Assembly (NCBI GenBank): GCA_030562195.1
Contig: JAUJPP010000002.1
Span: 4,092,001 to 4,156,000 of the forward strand
Source of the DNA: Nipponacmea schrenckii
Lineage: Eukaryota; Mollusca; Gastropoda; Lottiidae
Direction of reading: 5' to 3'
Length of the DNA: 64,000 nt
Each line of letters starts with the position of its first letter. Positions within the stretch are counted from its first letter, which is position 1. Positions 1 to 11,950 of the stretch are shown piece by piece. The notes under the pieces are model-generated. The model made no database searches, was not told where the DNA came from, and worked only from the letters and a program-made list of their open reading frames with translations. A program made the position numbers and the translations under genes.

Positions 1-143
1 GGAATTGTCTGTAGATCTAAGCAGCGGAAGTTCCATCTGGTGTGTATGCTAAAACTGGTTTGAGGGCTTGATTTCGTCCACAGCTTCATATTCTGGTTTT
101 GTTTCATCACTATTTGCTGTGTACTTCGCTCCATTCCTATAGG

Positions 144-410
144 GAGCCGCGGTTGCCCAGTGAGTTAAATGCTTGCTCGCAAACCTGAACAAAAAGAGTC
201 GAGATGAACTTTCGGGTTTTCAACCCGGTTTCCCCCTGTCAGTGATGCAGGCCGGATCAACGGATCAGGTGGGACAAGAAACCAAAGCCCTCGTGCTACA
301 AGCTGTACACGTTAAGATCACTCGACAGTTGAAATCGCAAATGCCACTGTCCTGGCAAAATTTCCCTCATTGCACCTTGCATGGTGTTGCCCGTTAGCCC
401 ATTAGCCCAA
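144..410 (+). repeat. tRNA-headed SINE copy
   Basis: Starts with GAGCCGCGGTTGCCCAGTGA (A-box-like), has the shared central TCAGTGATGCAGGCCGG and the tail ending TTGCCCGTTAGCCCATTAGC. The head is followed by the same body seen in at least a dozen other copies here. Confidence 0.75.
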
Positions 411-1169
411 ATAATTTCCTAGTACTGAAGTAACAAACTGGCCTGGATCCCCACAATATTTTACCTCCCTCGTCAAGCACTATATAATCTCCTCCCTCCA
501 TGACTAGCTCTTTATATTTGTTGTTTCAGCCTTAATTGATATATCATATTATTATAATTATATATATATGCTATTCTAGCAGGATAGTTGCGACATTATA
601 AGTGCATTCAATTATTATCAAATATTATTAATAGCCCTATATATAAAATGTATCTATTTGGGTTAAGAAAATGAGTCGCAATTACAAAACAAAATGATGT
701 CTATAATAATATAATATAATAATAAAGTAATCATTTTCTAATAGGCCTACAATGGATCTCATGATGACTTAACGGTTCAAATTTCATCAACGTTTATCAA
801 GTACATTGGGACATGTAATATCTGCTTTCATCGTACATATATAATAAAACAAATTATTGTGTTTTTACCGCCCACGATTCATTCTAAGCTGTGACATTAA
901 CTGCCAAAAGTGGAGAAAATCATTCTTATTGTTTAGTACTTCAAATTTGAATATTGTTATTTGTGATAATTATGCAATAAAAGGTTTGTTTATATTATTT
1001 TGTGGTTATAACCTCCGATCTGAAATAGTACTAGATTTGACAAAATTTCGCATTAGAAAAATACATTTTAATCTGATGCGCAGATGGTCATATGATGGTC
1101 AATTTTTCATATTTTGGTCAAATTGTTTATTTTGACTCGAAAAATACAATACCGTTTATAGAGATTGTC

Positions 1170-1300
1170 AAGAGGATTTCTAAAATAAAAATGTGCATCG
1201 TAGACGTTGGTAGCACGAATTTGCACCAGTCCGATTTTCAGTCAGAAAGTGTTTGATGACATCACTAATCACGAAAGCCTTTTGTAATAGTAGCATAATT
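1170..1300 (+). repeat. Dispersed repeat family 3 copy
   Basis: Shares AATTTGCACCAGTCCGATTT and AAGTGTTTGATGACATCACT with stretches near 4.3, 10.74 and 43.6 kb. Nature unknown. Confidence 0.5.
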
Positions 1301-1384
1301 CGCGATTCGCAATTATTAACAGTAATTAAACACAATAACAAATACTTAAGATAAAGAAACATTTAATATTTGTAAGACATATAG

Positions 1385-1433
1385 CATGTTCCTAAAGCAA
1401 CGTTTGGATATGGTATGTATAGATCCAAACGTT
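1385..1433. other. Short hairpin carrying a shared 27-nt module
   Basis: AACGTTTGGAT (1399-1409) and ATCCAAACGTT (1423-1433) form an exact 11-bp stem. The stretch 1385-1411 matches 56429-56455 at 26 of 27 positions. Confidence 0.6.
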
Positions 1434-2909
1434 CTGAAAAACGCGTCTATTTTGTTGCATGTAAATAAAGCATCTAGAAGGCACAAACCTTGGTGGTTTT
1501 TCACAATATTGGTGAAATTTATCATATTATTTTGCTATTATTTTGAAAAATCAAAATAATGCAAAATACTTAATAATATGAGTTTTGATTTATAGAATTG
1601 TTGCATCAATATATTATGTGCTTTATTAAAGAATTAAGTTATAGTATATTATTGCCTCATAATTCCTTATACAACCAGACGAAGCACACGAAGCACAAGG
1701 ACTTGAATGTCCCTCTTAAGTCCCTTTAATAAAGATTGTTACCTTTATTTTTAATCTTATAATTAAATCAATCAGTATAGATTATGTTACAGGTATTTCG
1801 GGATACAAGTCTATTTAGAACAAAGTGTACTATTGAATTTTACAGTTATTTATGGTATATTAATTCAATATATTATATCAAATTTCATGTTGTGATCAAA
1901 TTGCTATTGACGTACAATAGGGAGTTATTGATGATTTTCGATACTGACTGGCCTAGTCCGAGAAACTGCTGATTCAGCTTGTCTTATTCTTGGTTGAAAT
2001 TGTCACTGATGTATAAAGACTCATTCTGGCCAAGTTTAAAACTTTTAATTTTAGGTCATCCTAAAATTTAGTTTACATATTTACTTATGCAAATGTTCTT
2101 GGAAAATTAGACCTCACTGAAGGTTGCGTAGGATTTGCCTTCATTGCCCAACTTGGAATAATTCTTATTTTGCTGTGTCTTTTTATTTCTACCTGCAGTG
2201 CATTCGATAGATTCCTGTTAAAAATATATCGAGTTTAGACTCTTAACAAATTATGACACAGTGATTAACCATTAACGTCGAGGTTTGGGATATGCAACTG
2301 TCGTGTACCTAAAGTCGCCATAGTGTAAAAAATATCCCGATGCTTCATAGCTATTGTGTTATAATGTATATGTATTACCGTAAGATCTCATAGAACGCAA
2401 CCTAATACCAAACTAGTTCTAACTATGCTTTATGTTGACCATGTGAATTAAATTCAAATTCAAAAAATTAATTTTTGGTTTTCCTGACATCGAGTTCGTG
2501 AGAACTAGTCTGTACATTTTATAACGCTATAGGAAAAGCATCCTGCGTTAGTAGTAAAAACACGCCTTTTGATAATCAAACGATCGATCTAACATTTCTT
2601 TTTGGTATAGTTTTCTATGTTACAAATTATTTGTTTATCTTGCATGTATCATGGTTCTTTTTTTCTTACAATATCTTAATCTTTCAATGAATCATCATCC
2701 ATTTATTTCGTTAAAGATGTCTAAATAAACCAAGTCAAGTGTTGATCTAATTCAACTGTCAATATAACAAGATTATTTGTCAACAATTTACAGACTGAAG
2801 ATTGTCATAACTCATAAGAAAAGTCCATACTCGTAGAGTACATGTATACCTAATACAACTGATATAAGAACATTGTTATGGATATACTACTCCTTTCTTG
2901 AATTATTCG

Positions 2910-3250
2910 GAGCCGCGGTGGCTCAGTGAGTTTGACGCTTGCTCGCTAAACTGAAGGTTCAGGTTTCAAACCCGCAAAGGTCGAGATAAACTTTCGGATT
3001 TTTCATCCCGGTTTCCCATTGTCAGTGATGCAGGTCGGTGGGACTGACATGGAAAAAAGCGTGTAGTCGTTCGGATGGGACAATAAACCGAGGCCCAATG
3101 TGATACAAGTTGTTCACATTAAAGACCCATTGACAGTTGTGAATCGCAAAAAGAGAAGGCCGCTGGCAAAACCTCCCTCAATGCACACTGCACGGCGTTG
3201 CCCGCTTTCATTAGCCCAAGGTGCACAAGAGTATAGGACGTTAAAATCAC
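2910..3250 (+). repeat. tRNA-headed SINE copy, near full length
   Basis: One of the best copies. A-box-like GTGGCTCAGTGAG, B-box-like GTTTCAAACCC, central TTTCCCATTGTCAGTGATGC, and tail CATTAGCCCAAGGTGCACAA ... TAGGACGT. This is a Pol III-type promoter head on a mobile-element body. A frame at 3100-3303 is part of it and is not a gene. Confidence 0.85.
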
Positions 3251-3887
3251 TTTGGTTTTTGAATAGAAGCAATAACACTAGACCAAATCAGTTAAGTGAC
3301 TAGAATAATGGTATCCTTCAAACAAAAAGTTTTTAAAGATTTTTTTCTGGAGAATACTGTTCCACTTTGAAATTCATCCTCAACGGTTGCATCTCTCCAC
3401 ACAAACACATTATACATAATAAACTGCTCCATATTTGTACCGCAGTCTCGGGAGGCTGATGCCGCTAAAAATATTTTTGCAGTAAAAGTGAGCTATTTTC
3501 ATAATGATTGAGTTCGTTATGTATATGTTGCCAATAATTTCAATATAAATAGACTACTTCGTCTAAATTTACACCAATCAAAGAAACATACGGAAAGTTT
3601 AATGTCCCTGGGGGATATCTAAATTTATAGCAGAAAAATACAAATCTGTATTGATGTTTTTCTATTCTTTTCAAAGTATTATACTAAATGTTGGCTCCCC
3701 TGTTGATTGGTAACCATACATTAGGTGTGTTTTTAGAACTTTAAATTTATAACTCCAAGTTACGTACGCAGAAATAAAGTAATGCGTCAAAGATCAAAAC
3801 AAGAGTGAACGCAAATCAGTCATCGTCACCCTTCAAACGAATCGGTTTATGTTATTATAGCTCAATTATAAATCGAAATCAGAAATA

Positions 3888-4242
3888 TTAAATGAATACT
3901 GCGTCTTTGAATGAACATAAAATCTGATTATTTTAAACTTGGCCAATTTAGAGCACATATTCATCAGTAGATATACCTGATGCCATAGTATACCAAAATA
4001 CGATAAATCCAAACAACTTCGTAATTATCCATTAAAATGCAATTGATATTAATGAAAAACGCTTAATTAATTAATAAAGCGTTTTTCAATAAGTACTTAG
4101 TTTTGTGAGTTTTTTTTAGATTTTACAGTGATTCTATTACTTTATGAACCAGGTATGTTCACTGATAAATATATACTCATATTGACCATTCTTGAGAACT
4201 AAAATTTTATGTTCATTCTATGACACAGTATCCCTTTGATTA
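3888..4242. mobile_element. Foldback MITE, family A (TTAAA...GGGATA ends)
   Basis: 355 bp, almost entirely palindromic. The two arms (CTGCGTCTTTGAATGAACAT ... ATGTTCATTCTATGACACAG) mirror each other around a central hairpin GAAAAACGCTTAATTAATTA / AAAGCGTTTTTC. Non-autonomous element; superfamily not determined. Confidence 0.75.
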
Positions 4243-4289
4243 AAATGTTCAAATACAATTGTAGGTTGTGTTAAAAAGATTGTAAACAG

Positions 4290-4430
4290 GTTTACGAAAA
4301 AAATAATGTGTATCGGGGACACTGATAGCTTCAGTTTGCACCAGGGAATTCGATTTTCATTCTTTCAATTCCAATAAAACTTTGTGCTTAATGACGTTAA
4401 TAATCGCGAAGGTTTTGTGTCATACAAACA
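4290..4430 (+). repeat. Dispersed repeat family 3 copy
   Basis: TGTATCGGGGACACTGATAG, CAGTTTGCACCAGGGAATTC and AATAATCGCGAAGGTTTTGT match the other copies. Confidence 0.5.
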
Positions 4431-4868
4431 TATTTTGAGTTAGAAAATCGGAAATATGAAGTGTATACAAATAGAAAATCAAATCAAATGCTAATTGTTG
4501 TGCATTCTTTACAAGATAACAAAGTGCAGGTATTATAAAATGAAAATATACTATTTCGCTGTGTTTTCTTTGTCAGATATCTTGGTATCTTATTTTGGAT
4601 ATCAGTTGCTAAATTGTATAATGATTGTTTTTGATAAAAGGCATGTACATTGTTGATATATCATATACATCTTTAATGTAAACAATCTGTAAATATAAAC
4701 ACAATTTATTAAATCAACAAATAGTCAAGAGCTAAAGCCACAATGGGCGTGAGTCTAGACGTATTTCTTTGTTCTCTTGTCATTAGTAACAAGTAACAGA
4801 AATGAGATGAAATGAATGGAGTTTTACGTCTTACAACCGAATGATCAGTTCTTTGTTTTCTTTGTTAA

Positions 4869-5239
4869 CAGTGGGGGGGGGGGACAAACCTCCCTCACTG
4901 GGGGTACAAACAGGTGGCAGTCTGACCTAATGGGGGAGGGGTAGTGGTCTAACTGTCGAGGCTGAATTAAAAATGTGTTGGTCTCAAAAAGCACATAGAC
5001 AATAGACTATGACCGTCTGAAAGGGGTTCTTAAGAAAAGATTTTGAAAATAAATTGAGTCAGTGTCTTCTGACACATATTTTTAGGCAATATCGTATGAA
5101 TATCTTATTTCTACATTAGTGAGAAATGAAGTGGGACTGTAATTTGAGGTCAAAATCATTTTTCTAACGGGGGCTTGGGGTGGCAACTTGTAGTTTTATC
5201 GACAACCTGTGCCCCATCTACAGCGAAAACCTGCCACTG
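4869..5239. mobile_element. hAT-like non-autonomous element
   Basis: 371 bp starting CAGTGGGG and ending TGCCACTG, flanked by TTTGTTAA (4861-4868) and TTTGTTGA (5240-5247), an 8-bp duplication with one mismatch. CAG/CTG ends with an 8-bp duplication are the hAT signature. G-rich runs occur inside. Confidence 0.55.
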
Positions 5240-5247
5240 TTTGTTGA

Positions 5248-8020
5248 AGTACTAACTCTAGGTAATTGATGCACTGAATTTAGTTATAACACTTTTCTTT
5301 TAATCATTTTCTAATTATTACTACGAAGCTTCAATTATCAGTTATTTTTAGAAAGTGCTTAGCACCGAACATATTCAAAGTGAAAAATTTGCCGTCGTAT
5401 TACATTAACTTGAAGATAGAAGTATTCAGTAAATTCAATGCAAGCCCTAGCTTCCAAAGTTAGTGTTTACTTAAGAAGACATCAAATTGATACCTTCAAT
5501 ATCTGATTATGAAATCAGTAAATTCATTTTTTCCAAAAATAACAATTTCAAATGGCATTTTCAATGGATGTATGTTTGTATACAGAGATATTTGGTATAA
5601 AAACTAAACTGGTATAATTAAATTAGTAAGCTATTTAAGTAACCATTTTTCTGGAAGAAATATCCTTTGTATTGTAACAATATCTTTTCAGATAATTTAC
5701 ATTTACAATGAACCGACATAAAGTTGTTTTTGAAATATCGAGTAAAAAACAAAGTATGTAAAAAAGCTGGTTCATTATTACAGGTGTTAGGACGCCTCTA
5801 TCTTTAATGTAACCTTTCTGTATATTGAAAACCTTTCTGGATTGTCAGGAATTTCCTTGAAGCACCGAGTTCTTATGATGCAATAAATAAAGAGTTTTCT
5901 AAAGTAACACGGCCACTTGCATAAAGTGTTAATACATAAAAACAAATTTCGAAGTATTTGGGTTTAAAGTCCTCAACAACGTAAAATAATGTGAATTTTT
6001 CTTGAATTAGTTTGGATTTTACATTTAAAAACAAGACAGAAATTGGTTTGACAAAATGTTTTCATTGAGTTCTATAAGAAATGAGCCTGGCTACCCCCGA
6101 GTCTGAAAACAATTTCTATCTCACAAGATTAGTTTTTATTCCATCTTCGATCGCCATCTTGAATTTTTCAAAGCTTGAACATGAATTCTATAATTGAGTA
6201 CACCGATCCAAGAAACTATGAGTAGCACTTTATTCAGAATTGTGGATACTATGATCGACGTTGTTTTGAATCAATTTCATTACGATCACTGCTGGTCACG
6301 ATATACCTATATAGGTATCGTATCCAAAACCACACCCCTTTCGCCATACTTCCGCGGTTATACTACAAAGGGAACGTCTTCATAGCTCAATGTCAATTAA
6401 AAATTAGTCCGAAAGTCTTTCTATAGAAAACCATTCGTTATAGACGAATTATATTCTTCTCATTTCCGCGCCTACGTTGAAAATTCGGACGTGAGTTCTA
6501 ATCTCGAACTGTGTGTGAAAGTAATAAGAATAAGTTTAAAATCTTCACTCACAATTCTAGTCCATCCAGCGGTTAATTGGAAAGGATAATCCGGGAAAGA
6601 CCGATGTCAAGAGGTCTGGCCAAGGACCAGTTGGTAGAAAGGATCGTTGTCACGGCAGACTTGTGAGATATGATACTCGATATGGGTAGTTTGGCGGTGA
6701 TTAAAGATATATATCGATATCACAATTTATCTCTTGACTTCTTGTATATCTCGTTAAAATAGCAACTTAAAAGTTGTATGGCTCCTTTAAGTTATTTCAG
6801 AAATTTCAGTCTTGAGTGTTATTTAACGTCACAGGATATACATGGATAAGGTGTCAATATACTGAATAAGTAAAATAGTCTTAGAAAATAGAAAGATCTT
6901 TCATTACGGTGTTATTCAGTGCCAGTTAAGTGTTAACCAATTCTGCAATGCCAGGAATTCTAGTTTTGTCAACGTCTGGACTAATAGAAGAAATAAGTGT
7001 TAAAGTCTACAGGAATTTGAATGAAATATTCTTCTTCTTTTTCTCCCTATTTTTCTCTCTTTTGATTCTTATTTTCTGAAATGAAAATTATTTAGCATCA
7101 TAAAGCCTACCACTATTATATCTTCAAAACAAAAATGCAAATTACCCTCAGTCAGATTGTCATTGTGTTTTGGTCAGGTTCTTAGTTGCGACTATTGTGT
7201 TCAAGATGCTTCGAAAGCGTACTAATTGCATTCGTTTGCTTCGTTTGTTCGCTAGTTCTTGGCGTGTTGTTTTCTTGTCTGTTGTGGTCATTGTTTGTTT
7301 GTGGCTGGTTTTGGCTATCTGCTGTATTTTGGCTTGATGGTCTGTGTTCCTCTGTTGTTGTTTTGTTGTCTTGTGGAGAATCCTGCGTGTGTGTTTGGGT
7401 TAAGAGATGCTGTATCCATCGTGGACTTCTCAGATTGATGATATACATTCATGATTATTCAAATCATAATAACCCATACATCATTTCCTCTGCGTTCACG
7501 TACATAATGCATTTTTGCATCTATCTAATTTACGGTCTGGTTGAATGTGACTATACAAAACAATCAATTCCTTCTGCCATTAACCACAATACACGTGGTT
7601 TTTTTTTTCTCCTAGATAAAAATCGCTCTTACAGCCACTTTCAATAACTAAAATAGGAACTCCAATTATCCTATTAAAATTGTTCTTGCGAAACCAGGAA
7701 GCGTAGACGGATTTCAGTCCAATGAACATTTTCATAGCCATCAAAGTAAATATGATAGCTTTAATATTGGTTGAAACATGGTTCATTTGGTTTAGAGTTG
7801 GTATTTTATTACACAACATTGTACACATTAAAAGTTGTTTATCTTTTGTGGATCATATGATTGTTTATAATTTGATATTTAAGTAATTAGTCACCCCCGT
7901 CATTTTTCTAATCAGTGTGTTTTTGCCGACAATTGGACGCGCCAGAAAAGTAAAAAGTAAGTCCGAAACTCATTTTCTTATATCTAGTCAGACCATAGTT
8001 AAAGCAGAATGAGGTCTAAA
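5248..8020. other. Intergenic, with a T/G-rich strand-biased block
   Basis: Apart from the family-2 repeat at 6.55 kb the region is plain. Bases 7180-7440 are unusually rich in T and G on the + strand, which produces opposed open frames (a Cys/Leu/Phe/Val-rich one and a Gln/Asn/Thr-rich one). I read these as composition effects. Confidence 0.5.
6545..6668 (+). repeat. Dispersed repeat family 2, copy 1
   Basis: Shares CTTCACTCACAATTCTAGTC, GGATAATCCGGGAAAGACCG, CAAGGACCAGTTGGTAGAAA and GTCACGGCAGACTTGTGA with copies near 24.4 and 38.9 kb. It is a distinct repeat from the tRNA-headed SINE. Confidence 0.7.
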
Positions 8021-8306
8021 ATTCAACGAGTTTTACGTCCTACTCTTTTGCACCTATTGTGGGGCTTATGAAAACAGATCACGACTTGCAGTGTGCAATT
8101 AGGGAAATTTTCGCTTTTTTCATGTCAGCCCATCCGACCAACATCAAAGATTAGGGGAAACCAGGATTGAACCCTATGGACCTTCAGTTTAGCGAGAGAG
8201 CATTCAACTCGGCTCCAGAATGTGGTTCAAAGAAAAGGCTAGATTGAACCCCATGGACTTTCAGGTTAGCGACAGAGCATTCAACACGGCTCCAGAATGT
8301 GGTTAA
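8021..8306 (-). repeat. SINE copy with duplicated tRNA head
   Basis: Antisense copy of the same family. The head region is present twice: two stretches with GGATTGAACCC/AGATTGAACCCC and CATTCAAC(T/A)CGGCTCCAG follow one another about 80 bp apart, both ending in AGAATGTGGTT. Confidence 0.75.
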
Positions 8307-8826
8307 AAGAATAGAGTAAAGTAACATTAAAACAGAACCCGAAACATGCTATGTGATACTCAGACAACTGAACCATCTCTGCCTCTGCAAATAAGAGAGT
8401 TAAGCCCGAGAAGGGTCACCTGTCTGAAGATCACACAGCTTGCAGCTCTGAGTTGCAGCTTCCAAGTCAACGTTTCTATATCGCTCAATAGATTTGTTCA
8501 ACACTATATCAAAATATTCTAAAAATACGTTCATTTTTTTGTTTTTGTTACATATTGAGTGAATAGTCAAATATGTATTAGTGCATGACATTTAATCATA
8601 CTCAAAAATGTTATTACAAAGTAAACAATATCATGCATAATATCCTATATACATTTATTAAGAAGACCCCCATATTTTATCTAATTTCAAATACCTGTCA
8701 ACAATAGAAAATAATCTAAACATTGTAGTGAAAACGCTGATAAGAATGCCACACACTGCTAAATAATTAATAATTTCGGCCCCACTATACAGAAATAAAG
8801 TGGTTCACATTGTTGATAAAGAGATG

Positions 8827-9071
8827 TTAAAGGTATACTACCTCTTAGGATGCCCAAGAAATTGAAATTTCAAAACTTGTACAGATTTTTTTTTTTTCAG
8901 TGGACTTGTTTTGGCGTCAAAACCATATTAAAAAAAACTAAGTAATTTTGAAACACGCTGTGTGTTATGTTTACATTCAATTCTTTAGTAATAGAACCTG
9001 GTTAGTCTCAGCTGGTGATTGACCAAGTTCCAGATTTTAAATGTTCATTCCAAGAGGTAGTATTCCCTTAA
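8827..9071. mobile_element. MITE family B
   Basis: 245 bp with inverted ends TTAAAGGTATACTACCTCTT and AAGAGGTAGTATTCCCTTAA. The core CAGTGGACTTGTTTTGGCGT recalls the A-related copies. Confidence 0.7.
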
Positions 9072-9252
9072 CCAAGGAGATCATCATTACTGGACTAGTC
9101 CAACTCGGTATATACATAAACAAGGTTAAAAGAACAATGTGTAGATTTCGCTTATATTCTTCTCTTTAATTAGATTCTACTTACCAGGACAGAATTGTGG
9201 GACGTAGTCGTAGAAGTAGATTGGAGCATCAACATTTTCATTATACAGAATT

Positions 9253-9605
9253 GAGCCGCTATGACTCAGTGATTATATGTTTGATTGACTTTACAAGATG
9301 AATAATAAACATGGTTGCTTGCTAACCTAAGGGTCCGGTGTTCAATTCTGGTAAAGGTCAAGATGAACTTTTGAATGTTTTATTCCGGTTTTCGCCTGTC
9401 AGTGATGCACTGGGGCTGACATGGAATAAATTTTCGGATCTAACAATAAACCGAGACCCCGTTTGCTACAGAATGTGCACGTTGAATATGAAAATCGCAA
9501 AACGAAAGGAGGCAAATGCCGCGGTCCTGGAAAAATTTCCCACAATGCACCCAGCATGGCGTTGCCCGTCTTCATTATCCCATTATAGTTTTGCCCATTT
9601 TGGGA
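9253..9605 (+). repeat. SINE copy with internal insertion in the head
   Basis: GAGCCGCTATGACTCAGTGA begins the copy. About 45 bp of extra sequence separate it from TTGCTTGCTAACCTAAGGGT, then the usual body and tail follow to about 9605. A 94-codon frame at 9338-9622 is repeat-derived. Confidence 0.75.
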
Positions 9606-9676
9606 TCCCAGCAGACGTATAATGTCTTATGTTACCCTTTTAGATACCTATTTTGGTAAATTTTCGCGTTTTTGTT

Positions 9677-10078
9677 TTAAAGGATTAGTAGGCTTGTATT
9701 TTACCCCCTTTTTTGTAATTATTTTATTTTGTCTCAAATTAAAATCAATAAATTCCAAATCTGTGGGTCACCATCTTTGTTAGGAAAATCACGAGACTAC
9801 GTCACGTCGTAGATAGAATATCAAAATGGCGGAATGTCAAGCTAGGGGATGCCTTAACAATAAGTAGAGAAATAAAGACGTAAGATACTACCAAATACCA
9901 GATCCCACTAAGAATCGACTACAAAAGAGCTCCATAACATCGGTACGGATTGGATTGTGGGCACGTTTTCATTTCTCTCTGACGGCGAATTTATGTCATT
10001 TTATTATTTTGACGTAATTATAACATGTCTTTTTACCGAAAAATTAGATTATTGACGTAAAACTGACTATTCCTTTAA
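9677..10078. mobile_element. MITE-like element, family D
   Basis: About 400 bp between TTAAAGGATTAGTAGGCTTG and AACTGACTATTCCTTTAA, imperfect inverted ends. The interior holds GACTACGTCACGTCGTAG, unlike the other families. Confidence 0.5.
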
Positions 10079-10604
10079 GTATCGCTTAAAGCAATCTATT
10101 CATTCGGTATTTACCCCTCCCCTGAAGCTATGGGCCTGTCTTAATAAAATGTAAATCAGTTACAAAAGAGAGTAAAGGAAATCGTGAATTGTTATTTTAA
10201 CTTTAATATAATACGGATAGCTATGATAGAGGTATATTGGAAAGGAAATAATAAAATTACTGCATCTCTTTAAAGAGTAAGAGAATTAAAATCCCTGCCA
10301 GAAATCTGTATAGGCCTATCAATGTAATTTTGATTTTACTACATACTATACCAGGTGGTGATATTTTTGAGTACATGTATTCTCTTTAAAAAGAATGCCT
10401 TCAATATGCGCAACATTTTGCATTGTATCATATATACATTTATATATTATATATACCCAAAATACCAATAAAGTTACATTTTTGGATGATGAACCATCGT
10501 AAACAATAACAGAATAGTAAAACACATAAGTCATGACGAAAAGAATGAAATGTCAGGAATGTAGAACGCAATACATTCACCTCATCGTTATTATTATTCT
10601 TGTG

Positions 10605-10655
10605 CATCCCGATTTTCCATGTCAGTGATGCCGACACGGAAAGCGTAATTTATTC
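10605..10655 (+). repeat. SINE central fragment
   Basis: Only CCCGATTTTCCATGTCAGTG and the following ACACGGAAAGCG remain of the element. Confidence 0.5.
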
Positions 10656-10734
10656 AGTCTCTGAAAAATATTTAGTATGTACATAGGCCTATCAGTCGTC
10701 CCAGATGAATGGGCATAAAAACTATGCAAAAATC

Positions 10735-10790
10735 GGTTCATGAAAGAGTCAAACGCATCAGTTTGCACCATTCCAATTTACAATCAATTT
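10735..10790 (+). repeat. Dispersed repeat family 3 fragment
   Basis: ACGCATCAGTTTGCACCATT and the following TCCAATTTACAATC match the family-3 core; nothing else of the repeat is clear here. Confidence 0.4.
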
Positions 10791-10838
10791 TTTTAAATTC
10801 TGATTAATATTTAGATAAGGGCACCTTTTATTTCTGAT

Positions 10839-11950
10839 ATGAAACAAATTTATGGCGTTGTTTCCTATGCACGTAGATGCCAATGGACGAGAAGCATACT
10901 TCCATACAGACCTTTTCTAGTTTGCTATAAAGAAAATTGTCATTTAAGTTCTGATTTTTGGAATATGCAACTATTCTTTTTGCTTATAGAAATGGGAGAA
11001 TTACCCTTGAAGACTCTTTTACTGGTAGTATTGAACGGGAAAGAGTGCTATCCTGCATTATGGTAAATATTGAGTGTATTGTATTGCTGTCTAAGCCGTA
11101 AATGGGCTACCAAGATTGACGAAATTTAGTAGTTTCATCTATCGGAAGTCAATATCAATGCGCTCAATTTGATAAGTGTGAAATCGTCAAGTGAATGGTC
11201 ATCAAGATTAAAATTATAAGAAACAGACTTGTCTTTCTTTAATATGATCTGTGAGCATTAAAACGACTGGGTAAATTGTTTTTAGTTTCTCCTACATATC
11301 GTTTGGCATATTTCTTACATAAAATTAAATACATAATATTCGAGTTTTCACATGTTAGATTCTCCTTGATCGGGTATCTTTTATTCGTAGAGTTACTTAG
11401 AAAATTATGAGTTTCTAATATAAAGGGACGTGTTTTGCATCTATACCTGACATTCGAGGTTTAGTTACGCTAACGTGAAATGATTGATGTTTCGTAAAAA
11501 TCGTTTAGAGTACCAATGCTCTTTCAGTTGTTTGGCTTGGTCGAAATCAGAAGATCTTGTGTAAATTCAGTGAAATCGTTAAACTTGTGACTTATTTATA
11601 TTAGAAATCTATGAGCTCTTATGTATGAGATAAGTATCGTTGTTTTTTTTTTTTCAAAAAATAAACATTGATATCTTGTTTATTCATCAAGCTATGGAAT
11701 TTTCTTTGAAGATAATGGTATCGATGAAGTCTTTTGAATGATTAAGTGATGCCTGCGAATTTTGGATACTAACTTCACGAATATTTGAGCCATATTGATT
11801 GGTAAAAAGTCTACTTTTTAGACAATATCATTTAGATACAGAGATGTAGAACGAATTCACCTTCGGTCGTTTCATTCACATTTTGACCTTCTTATATTGG
11901 CTGCCCTGTCTCTGAGAAAAATTCTAACTCTATAGAACATTGTCTAGACA
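10839..11950 (-). pseudogene. Penelope-like retroelement, 3' part, decayed
   Basis: On the - strand, broken frames read SNIMYLILCKKYAKRYVGET (GIY-YIG nuclease core) between about 11340 and 11280, then LDDHSLDD-like sequence toward 11.18 kb. Upstream (11.5-11.75 kb) come FIDTIIFKENS and a region resembling the thumb of a Penelope-type reverse transcriptase. Many stops and frame shifts. Known: a C-terminal GIY-YIG domain after the RT is the mark of Penelope-like elements. The DNA is about 850 bp homologous to the copy at 30.2-31.1 kb. Confidence 0.72.

Larger units (their letters stand above)
411..2909. other. Intergenic, no gene seen
   Basis: Strongly AT-rich. It includes a family-3 repeat piece (about 1170-1300) and the 1385-1433 hairpin. 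Short open frames at 857-1135 and 1784-1972 have no motif, no splice context and AT-driven composition. Confidence 0.6.

Noticed and set aside
2910..2985. Possible tRNA gene
   Set aside because: The A- and B-box-like sequences belong to the SINE head; no complete cloverleaf with a plausible anticodon stem is evident.
7186..7647. 153-codon Cys/Leu/Val-rich frame, apparently membrane-like
   Set aside because: It follows from local T/G richness on one strand; the opposite strand gives an equally long Gln/Asn/Thr-rich frame. No splice or family support.
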